In this document: piece after piece, positions 45,927 to 53,319 of the stretch
Position numbering within the stretch: the stretch's first letter is position 1
How the letters are laid out: every line of letters starts with the position of its first letter
From: Salipiger marinus
GTDB taxonomy: Bacteria > Pseudomonadota > Alphaproteobacteria > Rhodobacterales > Rhodobacteraceae
DNA length: 64,000 nucleotides
NCBI RefSeq assembly: GCF_900100085.1
Contig: NZ_FNEJ01000014.1
Location: forward strand, 1 to 64,000
Direction of reading: 5' to 3'
Translations under genes and position numbers: made by a program
The notes under the pieces: generated by a model
Databases searched by the model: none
What the model was told of the DNA's origin: nothing
Seen by the model: the letters and a program-made list of their open reading frames with translations, nothing else

Positions 45927-46379
45927 ATGACGTTCCGCAGCCATATGGATCTTGCCCTGTCCGAAGCGCGTGCCGCCGCCCTGCGCGGCGAGGTGCCGGT
46001 GGGGGCCGTGGTGGTGTCGCCCGAAGGCCGGGTGGTGGCACAGGCGGGCAACCTTACCCGCGCGGCGCATGACCCCACCGCCCATGCCGAGATTGTGGCG
46101 CTGCGCGCCGCCTGTGCCGCGGCGGGGTCGGAACGGCTGCCGGGGCATGATCTTTACGTGACGCTGGAGCCCTGCCCGATGTGCGCCGCCGCCATTTCCT
46201 TTGCCCGGATCCGCAGGCTGTATTACGCCGCGTCCGACCCCAAATCGGGGGGTGTGGCGCAGGGGGCGCGGGTGTTTGCCCATCCGCAGTGCCATCACGT
46301 CCCCGAGGTTTATGACGGCATCGCCGCCCCCGAGGCGGAGGCGCTGCTGCGGGCATTTTTTGCACAAAGGCGGGAGTGA
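45927..46379 (+). CDS. tadA: tRNA adenosine(34) deaminase TadA
   Basis: The 150-residue zinc enzyme turns A34 to inosine in tRNA-Arg(ACG). It has the deaminase motifs HAEIVALRAAC (zinc His and catalytic Glu) and TLEPCPMCAAAI (two zinc Cys). The start ATG at 45927 gives the normal family length; an in-frame ATG 69 bases upstream would add a non-conserved basic leader. Followed four bases later by an rRNA pseudouridine synthase gene, so probably one transcript for RNA modification. Confidence 0.95.
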   Translation: MTFRSHMDLALSEARAAALRGEVPVGAVVVSPEGRVVAQAGNLTRAAHDPTAHAEIVALRAACAAAGSERLPGHDLYVTLEPCPMCAAAISFARIRRLYYAASDPKSGGVAQGARVFAHPQCHHVPEVYDGIAAPEAEALLRAFFAQRRE

Positions 46380-46382
46380 CGG

Positions 46383-46928
46383 ATGCCGCGGGTGATCCTG
46401 TTCAACAAGCCCTACGGGGTGCTGACGCAATTCACCGACAAGGGCACGGCGGACAGCCCGCGCCCCACGCTGTCAAAGTTCATCACGCTGCCCGGGGTCT
46501 ATCCGGCGGGGCGGCTCGACCGCGACAGCGAGGGACTGCTGGTGCTGACCGATGACGGGCGGCTGCAGGCGCGGATCGCGGATCCGAAGTTCAAGCAGCC
46601 GAAAACCTATCTGGTGATGGTCGAAGGCACCCCGGAAGAGGCGCAGCTGCAGCAGCTGCGGCAGGGGGTGACGCTGAAGGACGGGCCGACCCGCCCGGCG
46701 CGCGCACGGCTGATCCCCGATCCCGAGCTGTGGCCGCGCAACCCGCCGGTGCGGTTCCGCAAGTCGGTGCCGGATGCGTGGCTGGAACTGACCATCACCG
46801 AAGGCCGCAACCGGCAGGTGCGGCGCATGACGGCGCATGTGGGCCTGCCCTGCCTGCGGCTGGTGCGCTGGTCGATCGGCGACTGGTCGCTGGACGGGCT
46901 GGCGCCCGGCACATGGCGCGACGCCTAG
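46383..46928 (+). CDS. rluE: RluE-like 23S rRNA pseudouridine synthase
   Basis: The 181-residue protein lacks an S4 domain and has the RsuA-family catalytic motif [20 protein letters not shown] near residue 41 with the nucleophilic Asp, plus [11 protein letters not shown] at the start and [20 protein letters not shown] at the end, as in RluE (which modifies U2457 in E. coli). It follows tadA by three bases. Its last four bases overlap the convergent cupredoxin gene. Confidence 0.9.
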   Translation: MPRVILFNKPYGVLTQFTDKGTADSPRPTLSKFITLPGVYPAGRLDRDSEGLLVLTDDGRLQARIADPKFKQPKTYLVMVEGTPEEAQLQQLRQGVTLKDGPTRPARARLIPDPELWPRNPPVRFRKSVPDAWLELTITEGRNRQVRRMTAHVGLPCLRLVRWSIGDWSLDGLAPGTWRDA

Positions 46929-47278
46929 TTGGAGACGTTTTCTTCCAGCTGCAGCGGGGCGGGGTTGATGTAGTCGATCACCCCCGCTGCGGGATTGTCG
47001 GGCTGCACCGTATCGCGGAAGGTCTGGGTCATGCCCTCGGCCACCAGCAGCTGCACGGCGGCGCCGGGCTGCATGACGCCGGTGGTCCAGCTGTCATCGG
47101 TGGCGGTGGCCGACATGGCGATGTCGGAGTCGTTGCGGAACACGATGGTGTCGCCCAGTTCGGGATAGACGTAGTCGGGGAAGTAGCCGTTGCCCATCAT
47201 CAGCACCTCATGCTCGGCGGCGGCGAGGGGCGCGGCGAGGCTTCCCAGCATCAGGGCCAGAGTCGTGATCTTGCGCAT
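46925..47278 (-). CDS. Cupredoxin-like periplasmic protein without copper ligands
   Basis: The 117-residue protein has a signal peptide ([20 protein letters not shown]) and a pseudoazurin-like beginning ([30 protein letters not shown]). The copper site of pseudoazurins (His, Cys, His, Met) is absent: there is no Cys in the mature chain and the usual His after FxN is replaced. The fold may be kept without copper. AGGAG lies nine bases before the ATG at 47278. It sits downstream of the fatty-acid operon on the same strand. Confidence 0.75.
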   Translation of the reverse strand: MRKITTLALMLGSLAAPLAAAEHEVLMMGNGYFPDYVYPELGDTIVFRNDSDIAMSATATDDSWTTGVMQPGAAVQLLVAEGMTQTFRDTVQPDNPAAGVIDYINPAPLQLEENVSN

Positions 47279-47410
47279 CCTTGCGTGCTCCTTCTGCGGC
47301 ACAGGGATCCCCATCCGGGACGGACCGGCGGATAGCGGAAAACTGGGGCAGAATTTGGGCGATGCGGCGGGGCCGGGGCCCTGCCGCATCCTCCGCGACG
47401 GCGCGCCCGG

Positions 47411-48568
47411 TCAGGCGTGGGCCAGTTCGACCTGCACCACATCGGTGCGCCCGGTGGCAAAGGTGGCGGCACAGCTTTCGACGTAGAACTGCCAGCTGCG
47501 CAGGAAGGGCTCGCCATAGCCCAGCTTGCGGATGCGGGCGCGCTGCGCCTGCAGCGCCTCGGCCCAGATCCGGCAGGTGCGGGCGTAATGCTGGCCAAAG
47601 GCGAAATTCTCGCGGACCACCAGCCCGGCCTTGGACGCCTCGCGCGCGATCATCGCGTCGCAGGGCAGCATGCCGCCCGGAAAGGTGTAGTGCCGGATGA
47701 AATCGGTGCGCTGGCGATAGAGCGAAAATTCCGCGTCCGGCACGGTGATGGCCTGCACCATGGCCCGCCCGCCCTCGGCCAGACGCTCTTTCAGCGTGGC
47801 GAAATAGACTGGCCAGTAGCGTTCGCCCACCGCCTCGATCATCTCGATGGACACGATGTTGTCGAACCGGCCCTGCACGGCGCGGTAATCCTGCAGGCGG
47901 ATGTCGGCGCGCCCGTCCAGCCGCGCATCGGCATAACCTTTCTGGCTGGGCGACAGGGTGATGCCGGTGACATGGCGCCCCGCCTCGGCGGCGCGTTCGG
48001 CAAAGCCGCCCCAGCCGCAGCCGATTTCCAGAATGCGCTCGCCCTCGGGCAGGCGGTTCAGGATGCGGTCGTATTTGCGCGCCTGCGCGGCGGGCAGATC
48101 CTCGTCTCCGGCGAACAGCGCCGAAGAATAGGTCATGCTGGGATCAAGCCACAGCTGGTAGAATTCGTTGCCCACGTCGTAATGCGCGCGGATGTTGCGC
48201 GAGGCGCCGCGCAGCGAATTGCTGCGCAGGATCCGGTCCACGATCCGGAACCGCAGCCGGGCAAAGATCCCGGGCGTGGCGTAATGATCCAGGGCGTCCA
48301 GATTGGCCAGCGTATAGGCCACCAGCCGTTCCAGCGAGGAGGTGTGCCACATCCCCGCGACAAAGGTTTCGCCAAAGCCGACCTCGCCCCGCGCCAGCAT
48401 GGCGGGCAGCACGGCCCAGTCGGTGATCTGCACATCGGCCTCGGGGCCGTCGGCGCCGAAATGGTGCACGGTGCCTTCGGGGGTGGTCAGCGTCAGCCGA
48501 CCCTCGGTGGCCTGTTCCAGCGTGGCCAGAAGGCGGCGTTTCATCAGGCCTGTAATCGGCAGTTTCAT
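47411..48568 (-). CDS. cfa: Cyclopropane-fatty-acid-synthase-like methyltransferase
   Basis: The 385-residue enzyme transfers a methyl group from SAM to unsaturated phospholipid acyl chains. It has NIRAHYDVGNEFYQLWLDPS and MTYSSALF near the lipid site, the SAM loop ILEIGCGWGGFAERAA, and IVSIEMIEAVGERYW. It is the third gene of the sigma-E operon and starts four bases inside the DUF1365 gene. In Rhodobacter sphaeroides the corresponding operon is linked to furan fatty acid formation, where a CFA-like methyltransferase acts, so this may be UfaM-like rather than a plain Cfa. Confidence 0.92.
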   Translation of the reverse strand: MKLPITGLMKRRLLATLEQATEGRLTLTTPEGTVHHFGADGPEADVQITDWAVLPAMLARGEVGFGETFVAGMWHTSSLERLVAYTLANLDALDHYATPGIFARLRFRIVDRILRSNSLRGASRNIRAHYDVGNEFYQLWLDPSMTYSSALFAGDEDLPAAQARKYDRILNRLPEGERILEIGCGWGGFAERAAEAGRHVTGITLSPSQKGYADARLDGRADIRLQDYRAVQGRFDNIVSIEMIEAVGERYWPVYFATLKERLAEGGRAMVQAITVPDAEFSLYRQRTDFIRHYTFPGGMLPCDAMIAREASKAGLVVRENFAFGQHYARTCRIWAEALQAQRARIRKLGYGEPFLRSWQFYVESCAATFATGRTDVVQVELAHA

Positions 48569-49356
48569 GAGCTGACCTCGTGATCGGGGGGCGCGGGCCG
48601 TTTTCGGTAAGCCGCGCCCTTCAGTTTCAGTCGAAGGGCATTCCAGTAGATCAGCGCCACAACCCGCAGCGCCCCGCCGGGGCGCCGGACCAGCGAGGCT
48701 GCCAGATCGCGCGTGCGCAGCGGCAGGACCGGGCCGGACATGGCGGCGATCAGACCTTCGGTGCCGTCGATCTGGATGATGCGGATGGCGATGCGTCTGT
48801 CCCCAAGCGTAAAACGGAAATGATAGGTGCCGGAGATGTCCTGAAAAGGTGACACGTGAAACACCTTGGTCGCGGTCAGGTCATCCTGCGGCGTGATCGG
48901 GACAAATCCGGGCAGGTGGCACAGATAGCTGTGGCGGTCGCCGAAGGTGTTGTTGACCTCGGCGATCACCGCGCGCAGATGCGGCCCGTCCAGCGCCAGC
49001 CAGAAGCTGACGGGGTTGAACCAGAAGCCCAGAAAGCGCGGCTGCGCCAGCAGCGCCACGGTCAGCCCGGTGCAGTCGAGCCCGGCCTGCGCGAAGATCT
49101 CGCGCGCCCAGACCACGCCGCGCCCCTTGCCGCGCGGCCCGCCATGATCGCGGTCGCGCAGCGAGGCAAGGTTGAAGCCGTTGCGCGAAAACAGCGGCTG
49201 GCTGCGCGCGTGATCGGGATCCATCAGCAGGAACTCCACCGCATAGCCGAAGGCATGGCGGATGGCGCCGCGCCGGGCATGGGTGACCTGCGCGGGCAGC
49301 CGCAGCACCGCGCCCTGTTCCAGCCGCGCGGCAAGGGGCAGGGTGGCCGCGGTCAC
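48565..49356 (-). CDS. DUF1365 protein
   Basis: The 263-residue protein has the DUF1365 pattern: VTHARRGAIRHAFGYAVEFL, RFLGFWFNPVSFWLAL, EVNNTFGDRHSYLC and KVFHVSPFQDISGTYHFRF. DUF1365 proteins nearly always neighbour CFA synthases and FAD oxidoreductases, as here, and probably act on modified membrane lipids. The start is the GTG at 49356, which overlaps the stop of the oxidoreductase by four bases; it also overlaps the cfa start by four bases. Confidence 0.92.
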   Translation of the reverse strand: MTAATLPLAARLEQGAVLRLPAQVTHARRGAIRHAFGYAVEFLLMDPDHARSQPLFSRNGFNLASLRDRDHGGPRGKGRGVVWAREIFAQAGLDCTGLTVALLAQPRFLGFWFNPVSFWLALDGPHLRAVIAEVNNTFGDRHSYLCHLPGFVPITPQDDLTATKVFHVSPFQDISGTYHFRFTLGDRRIAIRIIQIDGTEGLIAAMSGPVLPLRTRDLAASLVRRPGGALRVVALIYWNALRLKLKGAAYRKRPAPPDHEVSS

Positions 49357-50639
49357 ACCCGCTCCGGCAGCATGTGGCGGGCGATGCGCACCGCGCTGGC
49401 AAAGCCGTCCTCGTGAAAGCCGTTGCGCAGCCATGCCCCGGCAAACCATGTGCGGTTGATGCCCTGCATCTGCGCGATGGTCTTCTGCGCGGTCAGCGCC
49501 GCCGGGTCAAAGACGGGATGCCGGAACACCGTTTCGTCATAGATGGCCGACTCGTGAATGATGCCCTGCGGGTTGAGGGTCACGAACATCGGATCGCTTT
49601 CGGGAATGTTCTGCAGCTTGTTCATCCAGTAGGTCACGCCCACAGAGGCGCCGGGCTGCGGGTTGCGTTCGGTGCGAAAGACCCACGAGCTCCAGCAGCG
49701 GCGGCGCTGCGGCATGGCGCGCGGATCGCGGTGCAGCACGGCGCGGTTGGGCTGGAACCGCACCGCGCCAAGGGCCGCCTGTTCCTCGGGGCTGGCATCC
49801 GCCAGCATGTCGAGCGCCACATCGGCGTGGCAGGCCAGCACCACCTGATCGAATTCGCGCGGGGTGTCATGATCCGCCTTCAGGGTGATCTGCGTGTCGT
49901 CCCGGCTGACGCTGCGCACCGGGGTGCCGCTGCGGATCTGCACGCCGCGCGCGCCAAGCGCCTGTTCCAGCCGCGACACATAGGACACGCTGCCCCCGGA
50001 CACCGTCCACCACTGATGCTGGCCCTTGGGCGACAGCAGCGCGTGGTTGCGCAGGAAGCGCATCAGCGTCTCGGCGGGGAAATCGCCGATCTTGCCGGTG
50101 GGGGTGGACCAGATCGCGCCGCAGATCGGAAAAAGATAACTGTCGCGGAAGGCCTGACCCAGCCGCAGCTCGCGCACCAGATCGGTGATGGTCAGATCCG
50201 GGCGGCCTTCGGCCACCGCCTCGGCCCGGGCGTTGAAGCGCAGGATGTCCCGGATCATGCCGTGAAATGTCGGATTCAGCAGGTTTCGCCGCTGTCCGAA
50301 CACCGCATCCCCCGACCGCAGGGCATATTCCAGCCGCCCGCTGTCCAGCGAGACGCCAAAGCTCATGTCGCTGCGTTCCACCGGCACGTCGAGATCGCGG
50401 AAGAGCGCGGTCAGATGCGGATAGTTGGCATAGTTGAAGACGATGAAGCCGGTATCGACGGGCTGATCCCCGGCGCGCCCTGCCACCACGGTGCGGGCAT
50501 GGCCCCCCAGCCTTGGCGCGGCCTCGTAAAGCGTGACCTTGTGACGGGCCGCCAGCAGCCATGCGCAGGCCATGCCGGAAATGCCGCCGCCGATCACCGC
50601 CACACGCTGCGGAGAGCCAAGAGAAAGATCGAATGCCAC
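49353..50639 (-). CDS. FAD-dependent amine-oxidase-like oxidoreductase, first gene of the sigma-E operon
   Basis: The 428-residue flavoprotein has an N-terminal Rossmann motif (RVAVIGGGISGMACAWLLAA), then YEAAPRLGGHARTV, the FAD-contacting region of amine-oxidase/desaturase-like enzymes. The end (GINRTWFAGAWLRNGFHEDG) holds the second FAD motif. It begins the operon that diverges from rpoE, and an exact sigma-E promoter precedes it. By position it corresponds to the Rhodobacter gene involved in furan fatty acid formation under singlet-oxygen stress; from sequence alone only a redox role is certain. Confidence 0.88.
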   Translation of the reverse strand: MAFDLSLGSPQRVAVIGGGISGMACAWLLAARHKVTLYEAAPRLGGHARTVVAGRAGDQPVDTGFIVFNYANYPHLTALFRDLDVPVERSDMSFGVSLDSGRLEYALRSGDAVFGQRRNLLNPTFHGMIRDILRFNARAEAVAEGRPDLTITDLVRELRLGQAFRDSYLFPICGAIWSTPTGKIGDFPAETLMRFLRNHALLSPKGQHQWWTVSGGSVSYVSRLEQALGARGVQIRSGTPVRSVSRDDTQITLKADHDTPREFDQVVLACHADVALDMLADASPEEQAALGAVRFQPNRAVLHRDPRAMPQRRRCWSSWVFRTERNPQPGASVGVTYWMNKLQNIPESDPMFVTLNPQGIIHESAIYDETVFRHPVFDPAALTAQKTIAQMQGINRTWFAGAWLRNGFHEDGFASAVRIARHMLPERV

Positions 50640-50676
50640 GCGTCACCTCCGTGTGGATACGGGAATTAGTCTTAAA

Positions 50677-50702
50677 TACGTGAGGTTTGTCGCCACGGAT
50701 CA
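50677..50702 (-). promoter_or_regulatory. Sigma-E (RpoE) promoter of the FAD-oxidoreductase operon
   Basis: Minus-strand TGATCC (50702-50697), exactly 18 bases, then TATTTAAG (from 50678). This matches the TGATCC-N18-TA form known for the RpoE regulon of Rhodobacter sphaeroides. The start codon is at 50639, about 38 bases below the -10 element. Confidence 0.88.
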
Positions 50703-50731
50703 GCCAAGGCCGAAAAAAATCCCCGCACGAG

Positions 50732-50757
50732 TGATCCTTTGGCATCGGAATGCCGTA
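50732..50757 (+). promoter_or_regulatory. Sigma-E (RpoE) promoter of rpoE-chrR
   Basis: Plus-strand TGATCC (50732-50737), exactly 18 bases, then TAAAC (from 50756), an exact match to the RpoE consensus. It drives rpoE itself, giving positive autoregulation. The two -35 elements are back to back, about 29 bases apart. Confidence 0.88.
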
Positions 50758-50885
50758 AACCCTGCATGTCTCTGGATGCAACCCTCACCGATCACGCCCC
50801 CGTGGGGCACAGCGCTGCCGACTTGCATGTCGGACAGCGGGCGGGTGAAACTCGCACCCGGACACTGGCGAGAAAAGGAGGCACG

Positions 50886-51446
50886 GTGACAACGCCTGAC
50901 GGATTCACCGAGCCCACGCAATGGCTGATCGCGGTGCGGGATCGGCGAGACCGCGCAGCTTTTGCGCGGCTTTTTGATCATTTTGGCCCGCGGCTGAAGG
51001 CGATGCTGCTGCGCGGCGGGCTGCGCGACGGCAGCGCCGAGGATGTGGTGCAGGATGTGATGCTGGCGGTCTGGCACAAGGCCGCGCAGTTCGATCCGCA
51101 CCGCGCCGAAGCCTCAGCGTGGATTTACCGGATCGCGCGGAACCGCCAGATCGACCTTGTGCGCCGCCGCCCGGCGGTGGTTCTGGAAGAACTGGAAGAG
51201 CCACCGGGAAACGAGCCGGACGCGCCGCAGATCCTCGCGCTGGCGCAGGAGGCGCGGCATCTGCGCGCGGCGCTGGACCGGCTTGCCCCCGAACAGGTGC
51301 AGGCCATCCAGAAGGCCTACATGGAAGACATGCCGCACAGCGAGATCAGCCGCACCACCGGCCTGCCGCTTGGAACCATCAAGTCCCGTATACGTCTTGG
51401 GTTGGAACGCCTGAGGCATGAGTTGAAAGACCTGAAGCCAGAATGA
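50886..51446 (+). CDS. rpoE: ECF sigma factor RpoE (singlet-oxygen response)
   Basis: The 186-residue sigma factor has region 2 (AFARLFDHFGPRLKAMLLRG, DGSAEDVVQDVMLAVWHKAA, ASAWIYRIARNRQIDLVRRR) and region 4 (LAPEQVQAIQKAYMEDMPHS, TTGLPLGTIKSRIRLGLERL). Together with the ChrR-type anti-sigma encoded next, it belongs to the group activated by singlet oxygen and organic hydroperoxides in phototrophic relatives. The GTG at 50886 is the start: a perfect AAGGAGG lies five bases upstream. Confidence 0.96.
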   Translation: MTTPDGFTEPTQWLIAVRDRRDRAAFARLFDHFGPRLKAMLLRGGLRDGSAEDVVQDVMLAVWHKAAQFDPHRAEASAWIYRIARNRQIDLVRRRPAVVLEELEEPPGNEPDAPQILALAQEARHLRAALDRLAPEQVQAIQKAYMEDMPHSEISRTTGLPLGTIKSRIRLGLERLRHELKDLKPE

Positions 51447-52078
51447 GTGCCATCAGTCATCATATCCCGGATCATCTGATCCGTGCCCATGCGGCGGGAC
51501 AGCTGCCGCATCACTTTGCGGTGGTCGTCGCAGCGCATCTGTCGATGTGCGATGCCTGCCGCGCTCAGGCCGAGGCCGAAGAGATGGTGGGCGGTGCCCT
51601 GCTTGACCGGCTGGCGCCCGCCGCGCTGCAGGACGGCGCGCGCGACCGGCTGCTGGCCGCGCTTGACAGCGCGCCGCCACCCCCGCCCGCACCGCGCCGG
51701 TCGGGCATCTTTCCCGCGCCGGTGATGCAGGCGCTGGACGGCCAGCCGCCGCGCTGGCGCATGCTGGGCGGCGGCATCCGCCAGCAGGTGCTGTCGGCGG
51801 ACGAGGACGGTTCGCTGCGGCTGCTGTACATTCCGCCGGGCCGCGCCGTGCCCGAGCACGGCCATAACGGGCTGGAACTGACGCTGGTGCTGCAGGGCGC
51901 GTTTTCCGACAGCGAAGGCCGCTTTGGGGTCGGAGACGTGGAACTGGCCGAGGATGACCTTGATCACCAGCCCGTCGCCTGCCCCGGGGCGCCCTGCATC
52001 TGTCTGGCCGCCACCGACGCGCCGCTGCGGTTCACCGCCTTCCTGCCGCGTCTGCTGCAGCCTTTGTTCCGCATTTAA
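51443..52078 (+). CDS. chrR: Zinc-binding cupin anti-sigma factor ChrR
   Basis: The 211-residue protein has the zinc-dependent anti-sigma domain (His6, then AAHLSMCDACRAQ with His32, Cys36, Cys39) that holds RpoE, joined by a Pro-rich linker to a cupin domain (VPEHGHNGLELTLVLQGAFS) carrying the second metal site. In Rhodobacter, singlet oxygen breaks the RpoE-ChrR complex through the cupin domain. Its start overlaps the rpoE stop by four bases (ATGA), giving balanced synthesis. Confidence 0.96.
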   Translation: MSAISHHIPDHLIRAHAAGQLPHHFAVVVAAHLSMCDACRAQAEAEEMVGGALLDRLAPAALQDGARDRLLAALDSAPPPPPAPRRSGIFPAPVMQALDGQPPRWRMLGGGIRQQVLSADEDGSLRLLYIPPGRAVPEHGHNGLELTLVLQGAFSDSEGRFGVGDVELAEDDLDHQPVACPGAPCICLAATDAPLRFTAFLPRLLQPLFRI

Positions 52079-52087
52079 GGATACGCC

Positions 52088-52831
52088 ATGACCTCCGCCC
52101 CCCATGCCAGCCGCCGGATCTGGATCATCGGCGCCAGCGCGGGCATCGGCGCCGCTCTGGCGCGCGAACTGGCAGGGCAGGGCGCGCAGCTGATCCTGTC
52201 GGCGCGCGATGGCGACGCGCTGCAGGCGCTGGCGCAGGAAATCGGCGGCGCCCTGGTGCTGCCGCTGGATCTGCTGCAGCGCGAGACGGTGGAACAGGCC
52301 GTGGCGCAGCTGTCCGAAGGGCCAAAGCTCGATGCAGTGATCTGCACTGCAGCGCTTTATGATCCCACGCCGGTCTCCGAGATGGATCTGCAGAAAGCCG
52401 AGGCGCTGGTGCGGGTCAATGTGTTTGGCACGCTGCTGGTGGCGCGGCTGGCGCCGAAGCTGCTGCGGAAGGGCGGGCAGCTGGCGCTGTTCGGCTCGGT
52501 CGCGGGCTATTTCGGGCTGCCCAAGGGACAGGCCTATTCCGCAACCAAGGCCGCGATCATCAACCTTGCCGAGACCCTGCGCATTGAACTTGCGCCCGAT
52601 GTGGATGTGCGGCTGATCTCTCCGGGCTTCGTGCGGACCCGGCTGACCGATCAGAACGATTTCAACATGCCCGCGATGATGGAACCCGAAGATGCGGCGC
52701 GCGCCATTTCCAAGGGGCTGGCGGGCCGCAGTTTCGAGATCCATTTTCCGAAGCGCTTCACCACGCTGCTGAAGCTCTTGCGCCTGCTGCCCTATGGGCT
52801 GGCCTTCCGCCTGACCTCGCGCCTGCGCTGA
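52088..52831 (+). CDS. Short-chain dehydrogenase/reductase
   Basis: The 247-residue enzyme has the SDR cofactor loop IWIIGASAGIGAALARELAG, a catalytic Ser (LFGSVAGYFG) and the YSATKAA Tyr-Lys pair. It is nine bases after chrR, so it is probably transcribed with it from the sigma-E promoter. SDR genes also accompany rpoE-chrR in Rhodobacter. Substrate unknown; a membrane-lipid role would fit the surrounding genes. Confidence 0.9.
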   Translation: MTSAPHASRRIWIIGASAGIGAALARELAGQGAQLILSARDGDALQALAQEIGGALVLPLDLLQRETVEQAVAQLSEGPKLDAVICTAALYDPTPVSEMDLQKAEALVRVNVFGTLLVARLAPKLLRKGGQLALFGSVAGYFGLPKGQAYSATKAAIINLAETLRIELAPDVDVRLISPGFVRTRLTDQNDFNMPAMMEPEDAARAISKGLAGRSFEIHFPKRFTTLLKLLRLLPYGLAFRLTSRLR

Positions 52832-52856
52832 TCCGCGCAGGCGACAGGGTGCCGGA

Positions 52857-53258
52857 TCAGGCCAGCTTGCCGGTCAGGATCGCGACGCCCGCCCATGCGG
52901 AAAAGCCGGTCAGGAACGCGCCCCACAGACCGTCGACCACGATCTGCTCCACCGACCAGTCGGCCAGCGTGGCGTAATTGGTCATCTCGTAGGTGCCGTA
53001 GCACATCAGCCCCAGCAGCGCGCCGCCCAGCAGGGCCTGCAGCGGGGCCGCATCGCGCAGCGCATCGACCGAGACGAAATACAAAAGCCCCGCCACATAG
53101 GCGAGATAGAAGCCCGCCGCCGGTCCCAGCCGCAGCGGTTCCGCCAGCAGGTGCCCCACATGCCGGTCGAAGACCGGGCGCACGATGAACCGGATGCCCA
53201 GCATGTCCAGCCCAAGGAAGATGGCGGCGGTCACGCCATAAAGGAGAGGGATCTGCAT
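52857..53258 (-). CDS. DUF2177 membrane protein
   Basis: The 133-residue protein has four membrane helices and the DUF2177 pattern: VTAAIFLGLDMLGIRFIV, then AAGFYLAYVAGLLYFVS and YGTYEMTNYATLADWS. DUF2177 genes are commonly found in CFA/DUF1365/rpoE clusters. An exact sigma-E promoter lies 36 bases upstream of its start at 53258, so it belongs to the same regulon although it is convergent with the SDR gene. Confidence 0.9.
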   Translation of the reverse strand: MQIPLLYGVTAAIFLGLDMLGIRFIVRPVFDRHVGHLLAEPLRLGPAAGFYLAYVAGLLYFVSVDALRDAAPLQALLGGALLGLMCYGTYEMTNYATLADWSVEQIVVDGLWGAFLTGFSAWAGVAILTGKLA

Positions 53259-53293
53259 CGGGGCCTCGCTTTGCTTGGGGTGCTCCTTTGGTC

Positions 53294-53319
53294 TACGCGC
53301 CACCCCGCGCGCTGGATCA
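53294..53319 (-). promoter_or_regulatory. Third sigma-E promoter, upstream of the DUF2177 gene
   Basis: Minus-strand TGATCC (53319-53314), 18 bases, then TAGACC (from 53295). Same spacing and hexamer as the two promoters between the oxidoreductase and rpoE. It overlaps the end of the fusion-protein gene at 53317 by three bases. Confidence 0.82.
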
